Shown one piece after another: positions 33,950-41,971 of a stretch of DNA of 64,000 nucleotides (positions within the stretch are counted from its first letter, which is position 1; every line of letters begins with the position of its first letter). Both the position numbers and the translations under genes were made by a program. Where the stretch lies: assembly GCA_018268395.1 (NCBI GenBank), contig JAFDWQ010000003.1, positions 345,238 through 409,237 of the forward strand. Direction: 5' to 3'. Below the pieces are notes generated by a model that did no database searches, was not told the DNA's origin, and saw only the letters and a program-made list of their open reading frames with translations. This DNA comes from Armatimonadota bacterium. Its GTDB lineage: Bacteria > Armatimonadota > Fimbriimonadia > Fimbriimonadales > Fimbriimonadaceae.

Positions 33950-35200
33950 ATGAGCGAAGTCAACGTCTTAGAAATGGCCCGCAAGCAGCTTGCGTCGGCC
34001 GCGAAGTATCTCGACCTCGACGAGGGCCTTCACGCCGTCCTCGCCCAGCCCAAAAGGCAGGTCGTCGTCAACTTTCCCGTCGTGATGGACAACGGTTCCG
34101 TGGAGTGCTTCCAGGGCTATCGCGTCCAACACAACTCGAGCCGCGGCCCGACGAAAGGCGGTCTCCGCTACCACCCCGAAGTCGACCTGGACGAAGCCAC
34201 CGCGCTCGCCATGTGGATGACGTGGAAGTGCGCGGTCGTCAACATCCCCTATGGAGGCGCGAAGGGCGGCGTCAAGGTCAACACGAAGAAGGTCAGTAAG
34301 CGCGAGCTCGAGAAGCTGACCCGCCGCTTCATCTCCGAGCTCAACATCGTCGTCGGCGAACGCAGCGACATCCCCGCCCCGGACGTGGGTACGAACCCGC
34401 AGGTCATGGCCTGGATCATGGACACGCTGTCGATGCAGGTCGGATACACGGCGCCGGGCGTCGTCACGGGCAAACCGATCGAGCTGGGCGGCTCCGAGGG
34501 CCGCGTCGAGGCCACGGGCCGCGGCGTTGTCGTCAGCGCGCACGAAGCTTGCAAAGTCCTGAACATGGATTTCGCGAGCAGCAAGATCGTCGTCCAAGGC
34601 TTCGGGAACGTCGGTTCGGTCGCGGCCGAACTCAGCGAAGAGGCCGGCGCCAAAGTCATCGCGGTCAGTGACGCGACGGGTGCGATCTATAACGAGAACG
34701 GCCTGCCCATCCGCGAGCTCTACGAGCGGTACAGCGGCATCGACGGCGGCATCCGGAACTACAAGGAGTGCGACCAGATCACGAACGCCGAGCTGCTCGC
34801 CCTCAAGTGCGACATCTTGATGCCGAACGCGATCCAGAGCCAGATCACGGGCGAGAACGCGGGCGACGTCAAGGCCCGGCTCATCGTCGAGGGCGCGAAC
34901 GGCCCCACGACTCCGGAGGCGGACGACATCCTGTCCGACAAAGGCGTCATGGTCGTGCCGGACATCCTTGCCAACGCGGGCGGCGTCGTCACGAGCTACT
35001 TCGAATGGGTGCAAGACCTGCAGAACTTCTTCTGGGAAGAAGAGCAGGTCAACGACAGGCTCTCGCGCATCATGCGCAGCGCCTTCGCCGCCGTCCATGC
35101 GACTCAGCTCAAGCACAAGACGGACATGCGCACCGCCGCCATGATCATCGCCGTCGACCGCGTGGCCCACGCTACGACCGTCCGCGGCATCTTCCCGTAA
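33950..35200 (+). CDS. gdhA: Glu/Leu/Phe/Val dehydrogenase (glutamate dehydrogenase)
   Basis: A 416-residue hexameric amino-acid dehydrogenase with GAAAGG before its ATG. Substrate site: GGLRYHPEVDLDEATALAMW and PYGGAKGGVKV with catalytic Lys105, then ERSDIPAPDVGTN. The NAD-binding domain is GFGNVGSVAAELSEEAGAKV. LMPNAIQSQIT, EGANGPTTPEAD and NAGGVVTSYFEWVQDLQ complete the family pattern. The length fits the NAD(P)-dependent GDH class; it converts glutamate to 2-oxoglutarate and ammonia. A 12-bp hairpin follows the stop. Confidence 0.93.
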   Translation: MSEVNVLEMARKQLASAAKYLDLDEGLHAVLAQPKRQVVVNFPVVMDNGSVECFQGYRVQHNSSRGPTKGGLRYHPEVDLDEATALAMWMTWKCAVVNIPYGGAKGGVKVNTKKVSKRELEKLTRRFISELNIVVGERSDIPAPDVGTNPQVMAWIMDTLSMQVGYTAPGVVTGKPIELGGSEGRVEATGRGVVVSAHEACKVLNMDFASSKIVVQGFGNVGSVAAELSEEAGAKVIAVSDATGAIYNENGLPIRELYERYSGIDGGIRNYKECDQITNAELLALKCDILMPNAIQSQITGENAGDVKARLIVEGANGPTTPEADDILSDKGVMVVPDILANAGGVVTSYFEWVQDLQNFFWEEEQVNDRLSRIMRSAFAAVHATQLKHKTDMRTAAMIIAVDRVAHATTVRGIFP

Positions 35201-35211
35201 GCCGGTCTCAA

Positions 35212-35240
35212 AGAGAAGGCCGCTCGGCGCGGCCTTCTCT
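35212..35240 (+). terminator. Hairpin downstream of gdhA
   Basis: AGAGAAGGCCGC and GCGGCCTTCTCT form a perfect 12-bp stem with a 5-base loop (TCGGC), 12 bases after the gdhA stop. No T-tract follows on the plus strand. It may terminate by an unusual mechanism or protect the 3' end. The symmetrical stem could also serve the convergent gene ending at 35465. Confidence 0.6.
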
Positions 35241-35319
35241 GGGCCCGGTCAGGTTCCTGCCGTCAGACGCCTCAGACCGTGCTCTTTCTCCGTGCTCAAG
35301 AGCTTGCAGCGCCCTGTTT

Positions 35320-35372
35320 CCGTATCACGACCGTAATACGTCCGTAATACGTCCGTATCACGCGTGATACGG
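35320..35372. repeat. Four 11-bp tandem repeats ending in a 20-bp palindrome
   Basis: Units CCGTATCACGA (35320-35330), CCGTAATACGT (35331-35341), CCGTAATACGT (35342-35352) and CCGTATCACG (35353-35362) repeat exactly every 11 bases, about one helical turn. The last is followed by its inverse CGTGATACGG, giving a perfect palindrome at 35353-35372. The CGTAATACG core is itself symmetric around its central A. The array sits between two convergent genes, where no promoter is expected. Confidence 0.85.
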
Positions 35373-35464
35373 ACGGACGACGCCGAGGCCCCGGTCGGAG
35401 TGTGGACGCAGGTCGGTATCCCGGACCACACGCGGGAGACGACGGTCGGTCTTTCCACGCGCGA

Positions 35465-36643
35465 CTATCCTGGCGACTGGGGGTTCCTTGTCCAGACGGT
35501 GAACTGGAACTGCGTGTCGGTCAAAGCACCGGCCGAGTCCCAGAACCGGAGGACGAAGCCGCCGTTGCCCGGGTTCACGACTCCGAACGTGCGGGGCGAC
35601 GAGACGACGGGCGTGACTGTGACGACGTGGCTGCTGTTGCTGTACGTCTCGCCGTCGACCGTCACCGTATAGAAGCCCGTGGAGTCCTTGACGACCGAGA
35701 AGTTGCCCGTCCCGCCCGCAATGGTGCCGGCCGCGTTGACCGTCCCATAAGCCATCGGGACGGCGACGCTGGGTGAGTTCAAGGCATAAGTCCGATAATA
35801 GAACCCCGTGTTGTGCACCGCGCCGGCCGACGTTCCCAGTGTGACCGTCTGTCCGTTCCCGAAGAACCGGCCCGCGCCCGCAGCGCTGTTGCCCGCTCGG
35901 CCGACGACACCGAAGCCGTTCGGCCGCCCGGACTGGCCGTACACGCCGTGGCCGTTTTCGACCACTAGGAAGGTGTCCGAAACCCCGATCACACCGCTCC
36001 CGTCTGTGCCTGCCCACCCTTTGACCGCGCTACCGGTCTGATTGAAGACATGGAAGGCGTCGCTGGTACCGTTGAAGCTCTTCAGGAACGGAAGCGTCAC
36101 GCCGTCCGCAAAGGGCACCCACTTCGACCCGTCGAAGTGGAGGACGTTGCCGTCTTCCGGAGGCAAGTTCGAGACCGTGGACGATTGAAGCTTGACGACT
36201 CTCGCCGCGCTGAGAGGGCCGGACAGGTCTCCTCCGACGGACAACCTGGCGTCAGGCACGGTGCCGCTTGCCAGCGCCGAGGCGTTCAGACCCGTCAAGA
36301 GATTGCCGGAGCCTGTGAAGGAGTTGGAGGCGTTGTTGAAGTTGTTGACGCCGCTCCAATTGTTGGTCGCGCCGACCTGCCCGTAGGCGGACGAAGCCTG
36401 GCCGCCGAGTTTGGCGGCGTCGACCCCAGTGACGGCCGAGCCGTCTCCGGACAGGTGCCCTGCGAGCACGGTGCCCGAGACGTTCACATGACCGGCTTGC
36501 GGCGTGCCGGGCGTGGTCGGTTGCAACCGCACCATGAACTCCTTCGCGCTTTGGGCGACGGCGGGGCCGGAGTGGACGAGTCCCCAAGCCGCGAGTCCAC
36601 CTGTGAAACCAAGGACGACCGTCCTGACGTCGTTTGCTCTCAT
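35465..36643 (-). CDS. Secreted repeat protein, LQPTTPGT family, paralogue A
   Basis: A 392-residue protein, one of three related proteins in this window (also 40391-41473 and 48088-49182). The N-terminal membrane or signal segment (VVLGFTGGLAAWGLVHSGPAVAQ) is followed by the shared signature VRLQPTTPGTPQAGHVNVSG. The middle consists of Gly/Asn/Ser-rich beta-forming segments (GHGVYGQSGRPNGFGVVGRA, GAGRFFGNGQTVTLG). The C-terminal part starts with VPMAYGTVNAAGTIAGGTGNF. The pattern resembles trimeric fibre or beta-helix proteins such as tail-fibre-like adhesins. A TACCAT hexamer lies eight bases before the ATG. I recognise no named family. Confidence 0.68.
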   Translation of the reverse strand: MRANDVRTVVLGFTGGLAAWGLVHSGPAVAQSAKEFMVRLQPTTPGTPQAGHVNVSGTVLAGHLSGDGSAVTGVDAAKLGGQASSAYGQVGATNNWSGVNNFNNASNSFTGSGNLLTGLNASALASGTVPDARLSVGGDLSGPLSAARVVKLQSSTVSNLPPEDGNVLHFDGSKWVPFADGVTLPFLKSFNGTSDAFHVFNQTGSAVKGWAGTDGSGVIGVSDTFLVVENGHGVYGQSGRPNGFGVVGRAGNSAAGAGRFFGNGQTVTLGTSAGAVHNTGFYYRTYALNSPSVAVPMAYGTVNAAGTIAGGTGNFSVVKDSTGFYTVTVDGETYSNSSHVVTVTPVVSSPRTFGVVNPGNGGFVLRFWDSAGALTDTQFQFTVWTRNPQSPG

Positions 36644-36651
36644 CGAGGGTC

Positions 36652-36657
36652 ATGGTA
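36652..36657 (-). promoter_or_regulatory. -10-like element (TACCAT) before paralogue A
   Basis: TACCAT on the minus strand ends eight bases before ATG 36643, so the mRNA would have a leader of zero to two bases. No ribosome-binding site fits in GACCCTCG. Confidence 0.4.
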
Positions 36658-36810
36658 GCGCAGGATCGTTGCGAAGGAACACTGACGTTGGTAAGGGCGC
36701 GGAAGCTTGGCCCTGGTTCCGGTCTTCTTACCGGGCTTCCGGGAGAGAACGCACGGCCAGAGTCCGGCGTCTGGGATGGAACCGGGCCAAGCGCCCGTCC
36801 AAGGAAACCC

Positions 36811-37239
36811 ATGCCCGACTTTACAAAATCGATCGATGTGGCCGCGACCGGGGAAGAGGTGATCGCCTTCGTCGCCGACCCGAAGAACATGCCGAAGTAC
36901 CTTCCGACGGTCAAAAGGGCGTCCATGGAGGACGAAGACCACGTCCACATAGCCGTCGAGATCGACGGCGAAGACCATGAGGACGGCGGCTACCTCCGCG
37001 TGGACGGCGATAGGGCCCTTAAGTGGGGCTCAGAGGACCACGACTACCACGGTCGGATCGAGGCGATGGGCGACGGCGACGGATCGACAGTGACGATCCA
37101 TCTTCACATCAACCCCCCGCCAGACCTGGACAAGAAGATGGAAGAGCACAGCGGCGGAAACTGGGAGTCCCGGATCGACCAGGGCTTGGACCAGGCCCTT
37201 TCTTCGATCAAACGCGAAGTCGAAGCACGGGTGGTCTGA
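36811..37239 (+). CDS. SRPBCC-like (START/Bet v1 fold) protein
   Basis: A 142-residue soluble protein from ATG 36811 with AAGGAAA upstream. It begins PDFTKSIDVAATGEEVIAFV, the opening strand and first helices of the polyketide-cyclase/START fold, followed by ADPKNMPKYLPTVKRA and strands rich in acidic residues and His (EDHVHIAVEIDGEDHEDGG, HDYHGRIEAM, STVTIHLHINPPP). The long C-terminal helix contains DQGLDQALSSIKREVEA. Such domains bind small hydrophobic ligands or act in stress responses. The high acidic and His content is uncommon; the ligand is unknown. Confidence 0.7.
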   Translation: MPDFTKSIDVAATGEEVIAFVADPKNMPKYLPTVKRASMEDEDHVHIAVEIDGEDHEDGGYLRVDGDRALKWGSEDHDYHGRIEAMGDGDGSTVTIHLHINPPPDLDKKMEEHSGGNWESRIDQGLDQALSSIKREVEARVV

Positions 37240-37309
37240 CGCATGGCGGCTCCCGTGCGGGAACGTATCGGGTGACGGCCGGCGTAGAGGCCTATGAAGG
37301 TGTAGAACG

Positions 37310-37930
37310 ATGCCGATCATCCCGTTGATCCTGCTGGGAGCGTCCGCCTGGACGCACGGTCCTGACGAGTTCGGATTGAAACCTGGAACCGAGAGGGTCT
37401 ATCAGACCACGACCGGTGCGGAACGTGAGAAGCTCCAAAAGTCGAAAGTGGTCGGACAGACGCGCGCCCAGGGAATGGACGTGTTCGACATCAAGATGGA
37501 GAACGGTCGGCACCAGTTTTTCGGCGTTTCGCCCGAAGGGTTGTTCCAGTTCTACGTGTCCGACATGCAAGGTACGACCTTGGACAAGGACTCGGCTCCC
37601 GTGCCCGTCCTCTTGAAGAACAAGCGTGCGGGACAATCGTGGGAATGGGTCGAACCGTTCCGAGGACAGACGAGCGGCGGACCAGGGGCGAAAGAGCTCG
37701 ACTGGGAGCGGTTGAAGACCCACTGCAAAGCCACTTTGGTCAGCGTTGATGAGAAGGTGACCGTCCCTGCGGGAACGTTCGTGACGTGGCACGTGACCGT
37801 TCAGCGGCACTCTGAAGACCTTGGCGACAGTCGCCAGGAGACGTGGATCGCGCCAGGTACGGGCATCGTCAAGCAGACTTCGGCCCAAGGCGAGTGGAAG
37901 TCGTCCACAGTCCTTGTCAGCCGCGAGTAG
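37310..37930 (+). CDS. Hypothetical exported protein
   Basis: A 206-residue protein with a short, weak signal peptide (MPIIPLILLGASAWT) and GAAGG before the ATG. The mature part has a barrel-like alternation of strands (FGLKPGTERVYQTTTG, VFDIKMENGRHQFFGVSPEG, KVTVPAGTFVTWHVTVQR, RQETWIAPGTGIVKQ). The last two segments resemble the DUF3108 pattern of periplasmic proteins in which a final strand describes an assay-like conversion, but I do not assign that family firmly. No catalytic motif is seen. Confidence 0.6.
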   Translation: MPIIPLILLGASAWTHGPDEFGLKPGTERVYQTTTGAEREKLQKSKVVGQTRAQGMDVFDIKMENGRHQFFGVSPEGLFQFYVSDMQGTTLDKDSAPVPVLLKNKRAGQSWEWVEPFRGQTSGGPGAKELDWERLKTHCKATLVSVDEKVTVPAGTFVTWHVTVQRHSEDLGDSRQETWIAPGTGIVKQTSAQGEWKSSTVLVSRE

Positions 37931-38345
37931 AAGGGGCGAAAGTCGGCGGCTGTCGAAATCGTGCCTGCCCGCCCGCCCCGTCACGCGGCCATGGGCTTGT
38001 CCGGAACGCCGCAGGACGAAGGGACGAACGTCAAGCGACGATCCGGGCGAAGACTCTTCGCCCCCGATGGCGACAGGGTGTGAACAGTCCACGTCATCTT
38101 TGAACCGGAATATTCGTGCGGGGCCGATTTTCCACCGTCTTCTCCACACAATTGGCGATCCGAAGAGGACGTTGCCGAACGCGCGGTCGGGCGCCTGACG
38201 TTAGGCGGCCATGACCGCGAAGGCCCCCTTTCAGAAATCTGCACATATTCGAAGCGGCATCCGGGTTGTCAGTCCCTCTGATTCCAACGTACAGAAGGAA
38301 GGAGGGACGTCCCGGTTGAACAAGCCTGAGTCCGTCCGTTGTCCG
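37931..38345. other. Intergenic region without recognisable gene
   Basis: Some 415 bases between the genes at 37310-37930 and 38346-39407. No convincing coding frame, RNA family or promoter is seen. A small hairpin, GGGCGAA / TTCGCCC with loop GACTC, lies at 38045-38063. The 38100-38290 part is clearly richer in A and T than its surroundings. An in-frame ATG at 38211 extends the downstream gene but its translation is not protein-like. Confidence 0.5.
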
Positions 38346-39407
38346 ATGAAACACCTTCTGCTCTTGGCCGCACTTTTCTCACCGTCAGCGTTCGCAGGAG
38401 TCGTCTATAGCCAACCCCACAACGGCACTGGAGCCCTCTTGCAGTCGTCATGGCTCGATCCGGACGGCTATGACGGCGATTGGTACACGTACGACAGCTT
38501 CGTCCTCGCCTCCGATACGGACGTGACCGAGGTCCGCTGGCGGGGCGGTTACATCTACGGGGCGATGTTCGGCAAGGCCTTCGATTTCAGCGTGTACTTC
38601 TTCGAGTCGGCGGCGTTGGACAGCCAGCCCCTTTGCGGCAACCCGCACGTCGAGGACAACATCTATCTGGCCCGCTACTTCGTGAACGGAAACGCCCAGG
38701 AAACCGCCGCCGGAACGTTCGGTGGCACGACGATGTACGACTACCGTTACACGCTGTCCCGACCCCTTCACTTGAGCGGTGGCGTCAAGTATTGGATCCG
38801 GATGTTGGCCTCCCATCCTTCGGTCCCGGACTGGGGCATCGCAACCGGATCGGGCGGCAACGGTAGCCACTTCTACTTCAATGCAGGCGGCGCACGGTTC
38901 GGCTCCAAGAGCGGAGACACGGCGTTCACCTTGTACGGGTCGCAGAGTCAGACGGTCGTGCCCTCTTCGGTGACCGTCGTGCTCGGACAGCACACGGCAG
39001 GCACGGTGGCCGATCTGGCCGTGGCGGACGGAACCGATTACGCCGTCTGCAAATTCGTCGTTCCGACCCAGCAGTCTCCGATCGTCAACGTGGTCGTCGA
39101 CGGCGCGACGACGCTGTCCGCGGCATCGTCGTACATCTTCAAGGTCCGGGCGCACATGCTCAATTCCGGACAGTTCCAGGCCGCCTTGGAGCCCTACCGG
39201 TTCGTGAACGGGGTCTATGACACCGGCGTCAAGACGGCGGTCGGAACGACCTATACCGACTTCAGTGCCACGGCGACTCCTGCCGGCGACTACGTCGGTG
39301 CTTCGGGTGAAGTCCGGGCCCGGGTGAGGACGTGGAGGGTCGGGCCGAGCGCGTCAGCCGCTCCTTGTCTGGGCCTCGATCAGGCGGTCTGGACATTGAC
39401 CGATTGA
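38346..39407 (+). CDS. Secreted protein of unknown function
   Basis: A 353-residue protein from ATG 38346, chosen because it gives a clean signal peptide (MKHLLLLAALFSPSAFAG). The mature protein is beta-rich with aromatic residues (DWYTYDSFVLASDTDVTEV, FDFSVYFFESAALDSQP, GGVKYWIRMLASHPSVPDWG), a jelly-roll-like pattern seen in planctomycete and armatimonadete secreted proteins. The C-terminal 140 residues contain VRAHMLNSGQFQAALEP. No enzymatic motif is visible. It is probably an extracellular or outer-surface protein. Confidence 0.62.
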   Translation: MKHLLLLAALFSPSAFAGVVYSQPHNGTGALLQSSWLDPDGYDGDWYTYDSFVLASDTDVTEVRWRGGYIYGAMFGKAFDFSVYFFESAALDSQPLCGNPHVEDNIYLARYFVNGNAQETAAGTFGGTTMYDYRYTLSRPLHLSGGVKYWIRMLASHPSVPDWGIATGSGGNGSHFYFNAGGARFGSKSGDTAFTLYGSQSQTVVPSSVTVVLGQHTAGTVADLAVADGTDYAVCKFVVPTQQSPIVNVVVDGATTLSAASSYIFKVRAHMLNSGQFQAALEPYRFVNGVYDTGVKTAVGTTYTDFSATATPAGDYVGASGEVRARVRTWRVGPSASAAPCLGLDQAVWTLTD

Positions 39408-39487
39408 ACGGACCCCGTGAGGGGCCATCGGGCCTGAGGGACTTGCGGCCGACATGACCGGGGGACCAGGGCGGCGTCGTTGAAAGG

Positions 39488-40387
39488 GTGCTCGTCAGCG
39501 ACGCTGTCCGGATGCTCAAGGAGGCGGCGTCGGACTTTCAGTCCCACCGTGGGCCCGCTCTGGCCGCTGCGGTGGCCTACTACGCGTTCTTTTCGCTCGC
39601 CCCTTTGACGGCGCTCGTGTTCACAGTCGCCGGACGGGCGTTCGGGGACGAGCCGTCCCGCCAGAAGCTGGTGTCCCTCATCGGGCCTTGGTTGGGCAGA
39701 GAGGCCGCCGAAAGTGTCCACAAGTTGGCGGTGTCGGCTTCCGAACACGGCACGGGGCCTCTCGCTCCGCTTGTCGGCACGGTCGCTTTGTTGGCCGGTG
39801 CGTCCGGTGTGTTCGCCCATCTCCAGCAAGCGATGGACGCCGTCTGGGAGACCAAGGCTCCGGACGAAGGGTTCTGGGGATTCATCCGCGAGAGCTTCCG
39901 CTCCTTCTTGATGGTGCTCTTGGCGGCGGTCGTCTTGTTGGCGTTGCTAGCCTCGAGCACGGTCTTGGAAGCCGGACTCAGACGATTGTCCGGTTATCCG
40001 GGGTTCAAAGCCGGCATGACGAGGGCGGCCGACCTGACGGTCACGTTCCTGATGTTGGGCCTCCTTTCAGCGTCGCTCTACCGCTACTTGCCGAGGATCC
40101 GCGTCGAATGGCAGGACGTCTGGTTCGGTGCCGGCGTCGCAGCGGCTTTGGCGACGGTGTTGAAGCCTGCGTTCACGCTCTATCTGACGCGGGCCGACGC
40201 TCTCTCCGGCTTCGGTGCGGCCGGCGTGTTGGCGGCGGTCTTGGTCTGGGCGAACGCCATGTCGCAGATCTTCTTGTTCGGAGCCGAAGTCACAAGGCGG
40301 ACGGCTCTGCGGCATGGAGGACCGCCCTCAAATTCCAAAGTCAAGAACATTCGCGACCTTGAAAGACCAATCAGGCCTTATAGTTAA
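39488..40387 (+). CDS. YihY/BrkB-family membrane protein
   Basis: A 299-residue integral membrane protein starting at GTG 39488 after GAAAG. Family features: the N-terminal ALAAAVAYYAFFSLAPLTAL helix, GASGVFAHLQQAMDAVWE, a pair of central helices (FLMVLLAAVVLLALLASSTV), YRYLPRIRVEWQDVWFGAGVAAAL and the last helix GVLAAVLVWANAMSQIFLFGAEV. Six helices are expected. The proteins were once annotated as ribonuclease BN, wrongly; their transport or scaffold role is unknown. Confidence 0.88.
   Translation: MLVSDAVRMLKEAASDFQSHRGPALAAAVAYYAFFSLAPLTALVFTVAGRAFGDEPSRQKLVSLIGPWLGREAAESVHKLAVSASEHGTGPLAPLVGTVALLAGASGVFAHLQQAMDAVWETKAPDEGFWGFIRESFRSFLMVLLAAVVLLALLASSTVLEAGLRRLSGYPGFKAGMTRAADLTVTFLMLGLLSASLYRYLPRIRVEWQDVWFGAGVAAALATVLKPAFTLYLTRADALSGFGAAGVLAAVLVWANAMSQIFLFGAEVTRRTALRHGGPPSNSKVKNIRDLERPIRPYS
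40379..40384 (+). promoter_or_regulatory. -10 element (TATAGT) with leaderless spacing to ATG 40391
   Basis: TATAGT followed by six bases (TAAGGC) and ATG. It overlaps the stop codon of the YihY gene. A TTGAAA lies 14 bases upstream, a short spacer for a -35. Confidence 0.55.
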
Positions 40388-40390
40388 GGC

Positions 40391-41473
40391 ATGTCGCAAT
40401 TTTCGAACATTGCCGTGTCGGCTCTGACTTCTGCGGTCGTCGGAGGCACGTTCGTCTTCGTCAACACGGTCGAACTCCAGGCCACGTCACCGGGGACGGC
40501 ACAGACCGGCCACATCAACGTCACAGGAAACGTCCTCGCCGGATCGGTCAAGGTCGGGAACGGTCCGGCAGGGGGCTCGATCGCCGTCGATAGGGGCACG
40601 ATCGGGAACGCGCTCTATGCCCGATCACAAGGGACCGGCGTGTTCGGTCAGAGCCTTTCACCGACGGGCACGGGTTACGGCGGGTACTTCGTGAGCAACA
40701 GTTCCGGAGGGCGGGCGGTCTTCGGCGACTCGCTGGGGACAGGTGGGAACGCCATCGGAGGCATGTTCCAAGCCGCGAGCACGACGGGTCAGGGCGTCTG
40801 GGGACGGGCGCTTTCGACCTCCGGAAGCGGTGCCCCGATCGGCGTCCGTGGGACGTCGGCCAGTACGGTCGGGACCGGGGTCTTGGGCGAGTCGCCGGGT
40901 ATCGCGGTCGCTGGAAACGCTTCAGGCGCCGGTACGGGAGGAAAGTTCACGGGGGCCGTCGCGGTGGACGCCCAGACCGCAAGCCCGCAGGGGACCGCGG
41001 TCCAAGCCTCGGCCCCTGCTACCGACGGTCGGGCGATCGCCGTCGCCAGCGGCGACGTGATGAAGGACTACGGGGCCGGTTACGCCCGCATGGTGCCGAT
41101 CGCTTATGGGACGGTCGACGGCACGGGGGCCGTGCAGTCCGGTTCGGGGAACTTCACCGTGACCAAGACCGCGACGGGCACGTACCAGGTCCACATCGAC
41201 GGCTTCACTTATGTCGCTCAGACGTTCACGACGGTCGGAAGCGCGCTAGGGAACACCTTCGGCGCCACCAGCCTGAACGGCGACCTTGTCGTCGCCGTCA
41301 CGTTCAACAGCAACCTCGTGAACTCGGATTTCAACTTCGTCTCGTACAAGAGCAGCGGCACCGGTCCTTCCTTTGCACCGAAGCACCGTTTCAAGAACGA
41401 CACGGAGTGGGCCAGGAACCGGCCCGAGGAGTTCCGTCGCTATCTGGCGGCGGGACAGCGACCGACACCCTAG
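40391..41473 (+). CDS. Secreted repeat protein, LQPTTPGT family, paralogue B
   Basis: A 360-residue protein. The N-terminal membrane segment (about 5-26, SNIAVSALTSAVVGGTFVFV) is followed by ELQATSPGTAQTGHINVTG, the family signature with Ala and Ser substitutions. The middle has GTGVFGQSLSPTGTGYGGYF, SGGRAVFGDSLGTGGNAIGG and GQGVWGRALSTSGSG, close to paralogue C in spacing. The C-terminal domain begins MVPIAYGTVDGTGAVQSGSG and ends with a charged tail. Cell-surface fibres or adhesins are a reasonable guess, not a demonstrated role. Confidence 0.68.
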   Translation: MSQFSNIAVSALTSAVVGGTFVFVNTVELQATSPGTAQTGHINVTGNVLAGSVKVGNGPAGGSIAVDRGTIGNALYARSQGTGVFGQSLSPTGTGYGGYFVSNSSGGRAVFGDSLGTGGNAIGGMFQAASTTGQGVWGRALSTSGSGAPIGVRGTSASTVGTGVLGESPGIAVAGNASGAGTGGKFTGAVAVDAQTASPQGTAVQASAPATDGRAIAVASGDVMKDYGAGYARMVPIAYGTVDGTGAVQSGSGNFTVTKTATGTYQVHIDGFTYVAQTFTTVGSALGNTFGATSLNGDLVVAVTFNSNLVNSDFNFVSYKSSGTGPSFAPKHRFKNDTEWARNRPEEFRRYLAAGQRPTP

Positions 41474-41475
41474 GC

Positions 41476-41946
41476 TCAGGCTCCGGGGCGGCCGATCTTG
41501 CGGAGGACATCGACCATTTCGACGCAAGCCCAGGCCGCCTCGCGACCCTTGTTCCCCAGTTTCATGCCGGCCCTTTCCAGGGCCTGTTCTTGCGTTTCGG
41601 GCGTCAAGACCCCCCAGGCGACGGGCACTCCCGTGCGGTTCTGAAGGTCCATCAGGGCCGAACTGACGTCATGGGCGAGCATGGTCGCGTGGGGCGTCGC
41701 GCCTTGAAGGATGCAGCCTAGCGCGACGACACCGTCGACGGCGCCCGATTCGACCAAGGCTGACGCCGCGGGCGGCACTTCCCATGTGCCTGGAACCCAG
41801 ACGACGGTCAGTTCCGGTTCGCCGGACCGCTGCAAGTGGTCGACGGCACCGTCCAATAGCTCTTTCGTCACCAACTCGTTCCAGCGGCTGACGACGATGC
41901 CGATCCGCATCCCTGTCGCCACGTTCGAGCCTACGACGGTCGTCAC
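41476..41946 (-). CDS. ribH: 6,7-dimethyl-8-ribityllumazine synthase
   Basis: Start chosen at GTG 41946, which gives 156 residues, the usual length; the frame is open further upstream into the photolyase gene. The enzyme makes the riboflavin precursor lumazine. Motifs: RIGIVVSRWNELVTKELLDG, ELTVVWVPGTWEVPPAASAL and GVVALGCILQGATPHATMLA (the active-site His; the usual GET or GES reads GAT), then PVAWGVLTPETQEQALERAG. No other riboflavin gene is adjacent. It lies 25 bases after the photolyase stop, so the photolyase may share its promoter. Confidence 0.9.
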   Translation of the reverse strand: MTTVVGSNVATGMRIGIVVSRWNELVTKELLDGAVDHLQRSGEPELTVVWVPGTWEVPPAASALVESGAVDGVVALGCILQGATPHATMLAHDVSSALMDLQNRTGVPVAWGVLTPETQEQALERAGMKLGNKGREAAWACVEMVDVLRKIGRPGA

Positions 41947-41971
41947 AACGGGATTATGCCGCGCAAGCGGC

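Noticed and set aside
33968-35170. 400-codon minus-strand reading frame
   Set aside because: Antisense to gdhA; composition is Asp/Arg/Ala/Val-biased with no motif.
35249-35458. Small minus-strand reading frame across the 11-bp repeats
   Set aside because: No start context and the translation simply reflects the repeat; better explained as a DNA site.
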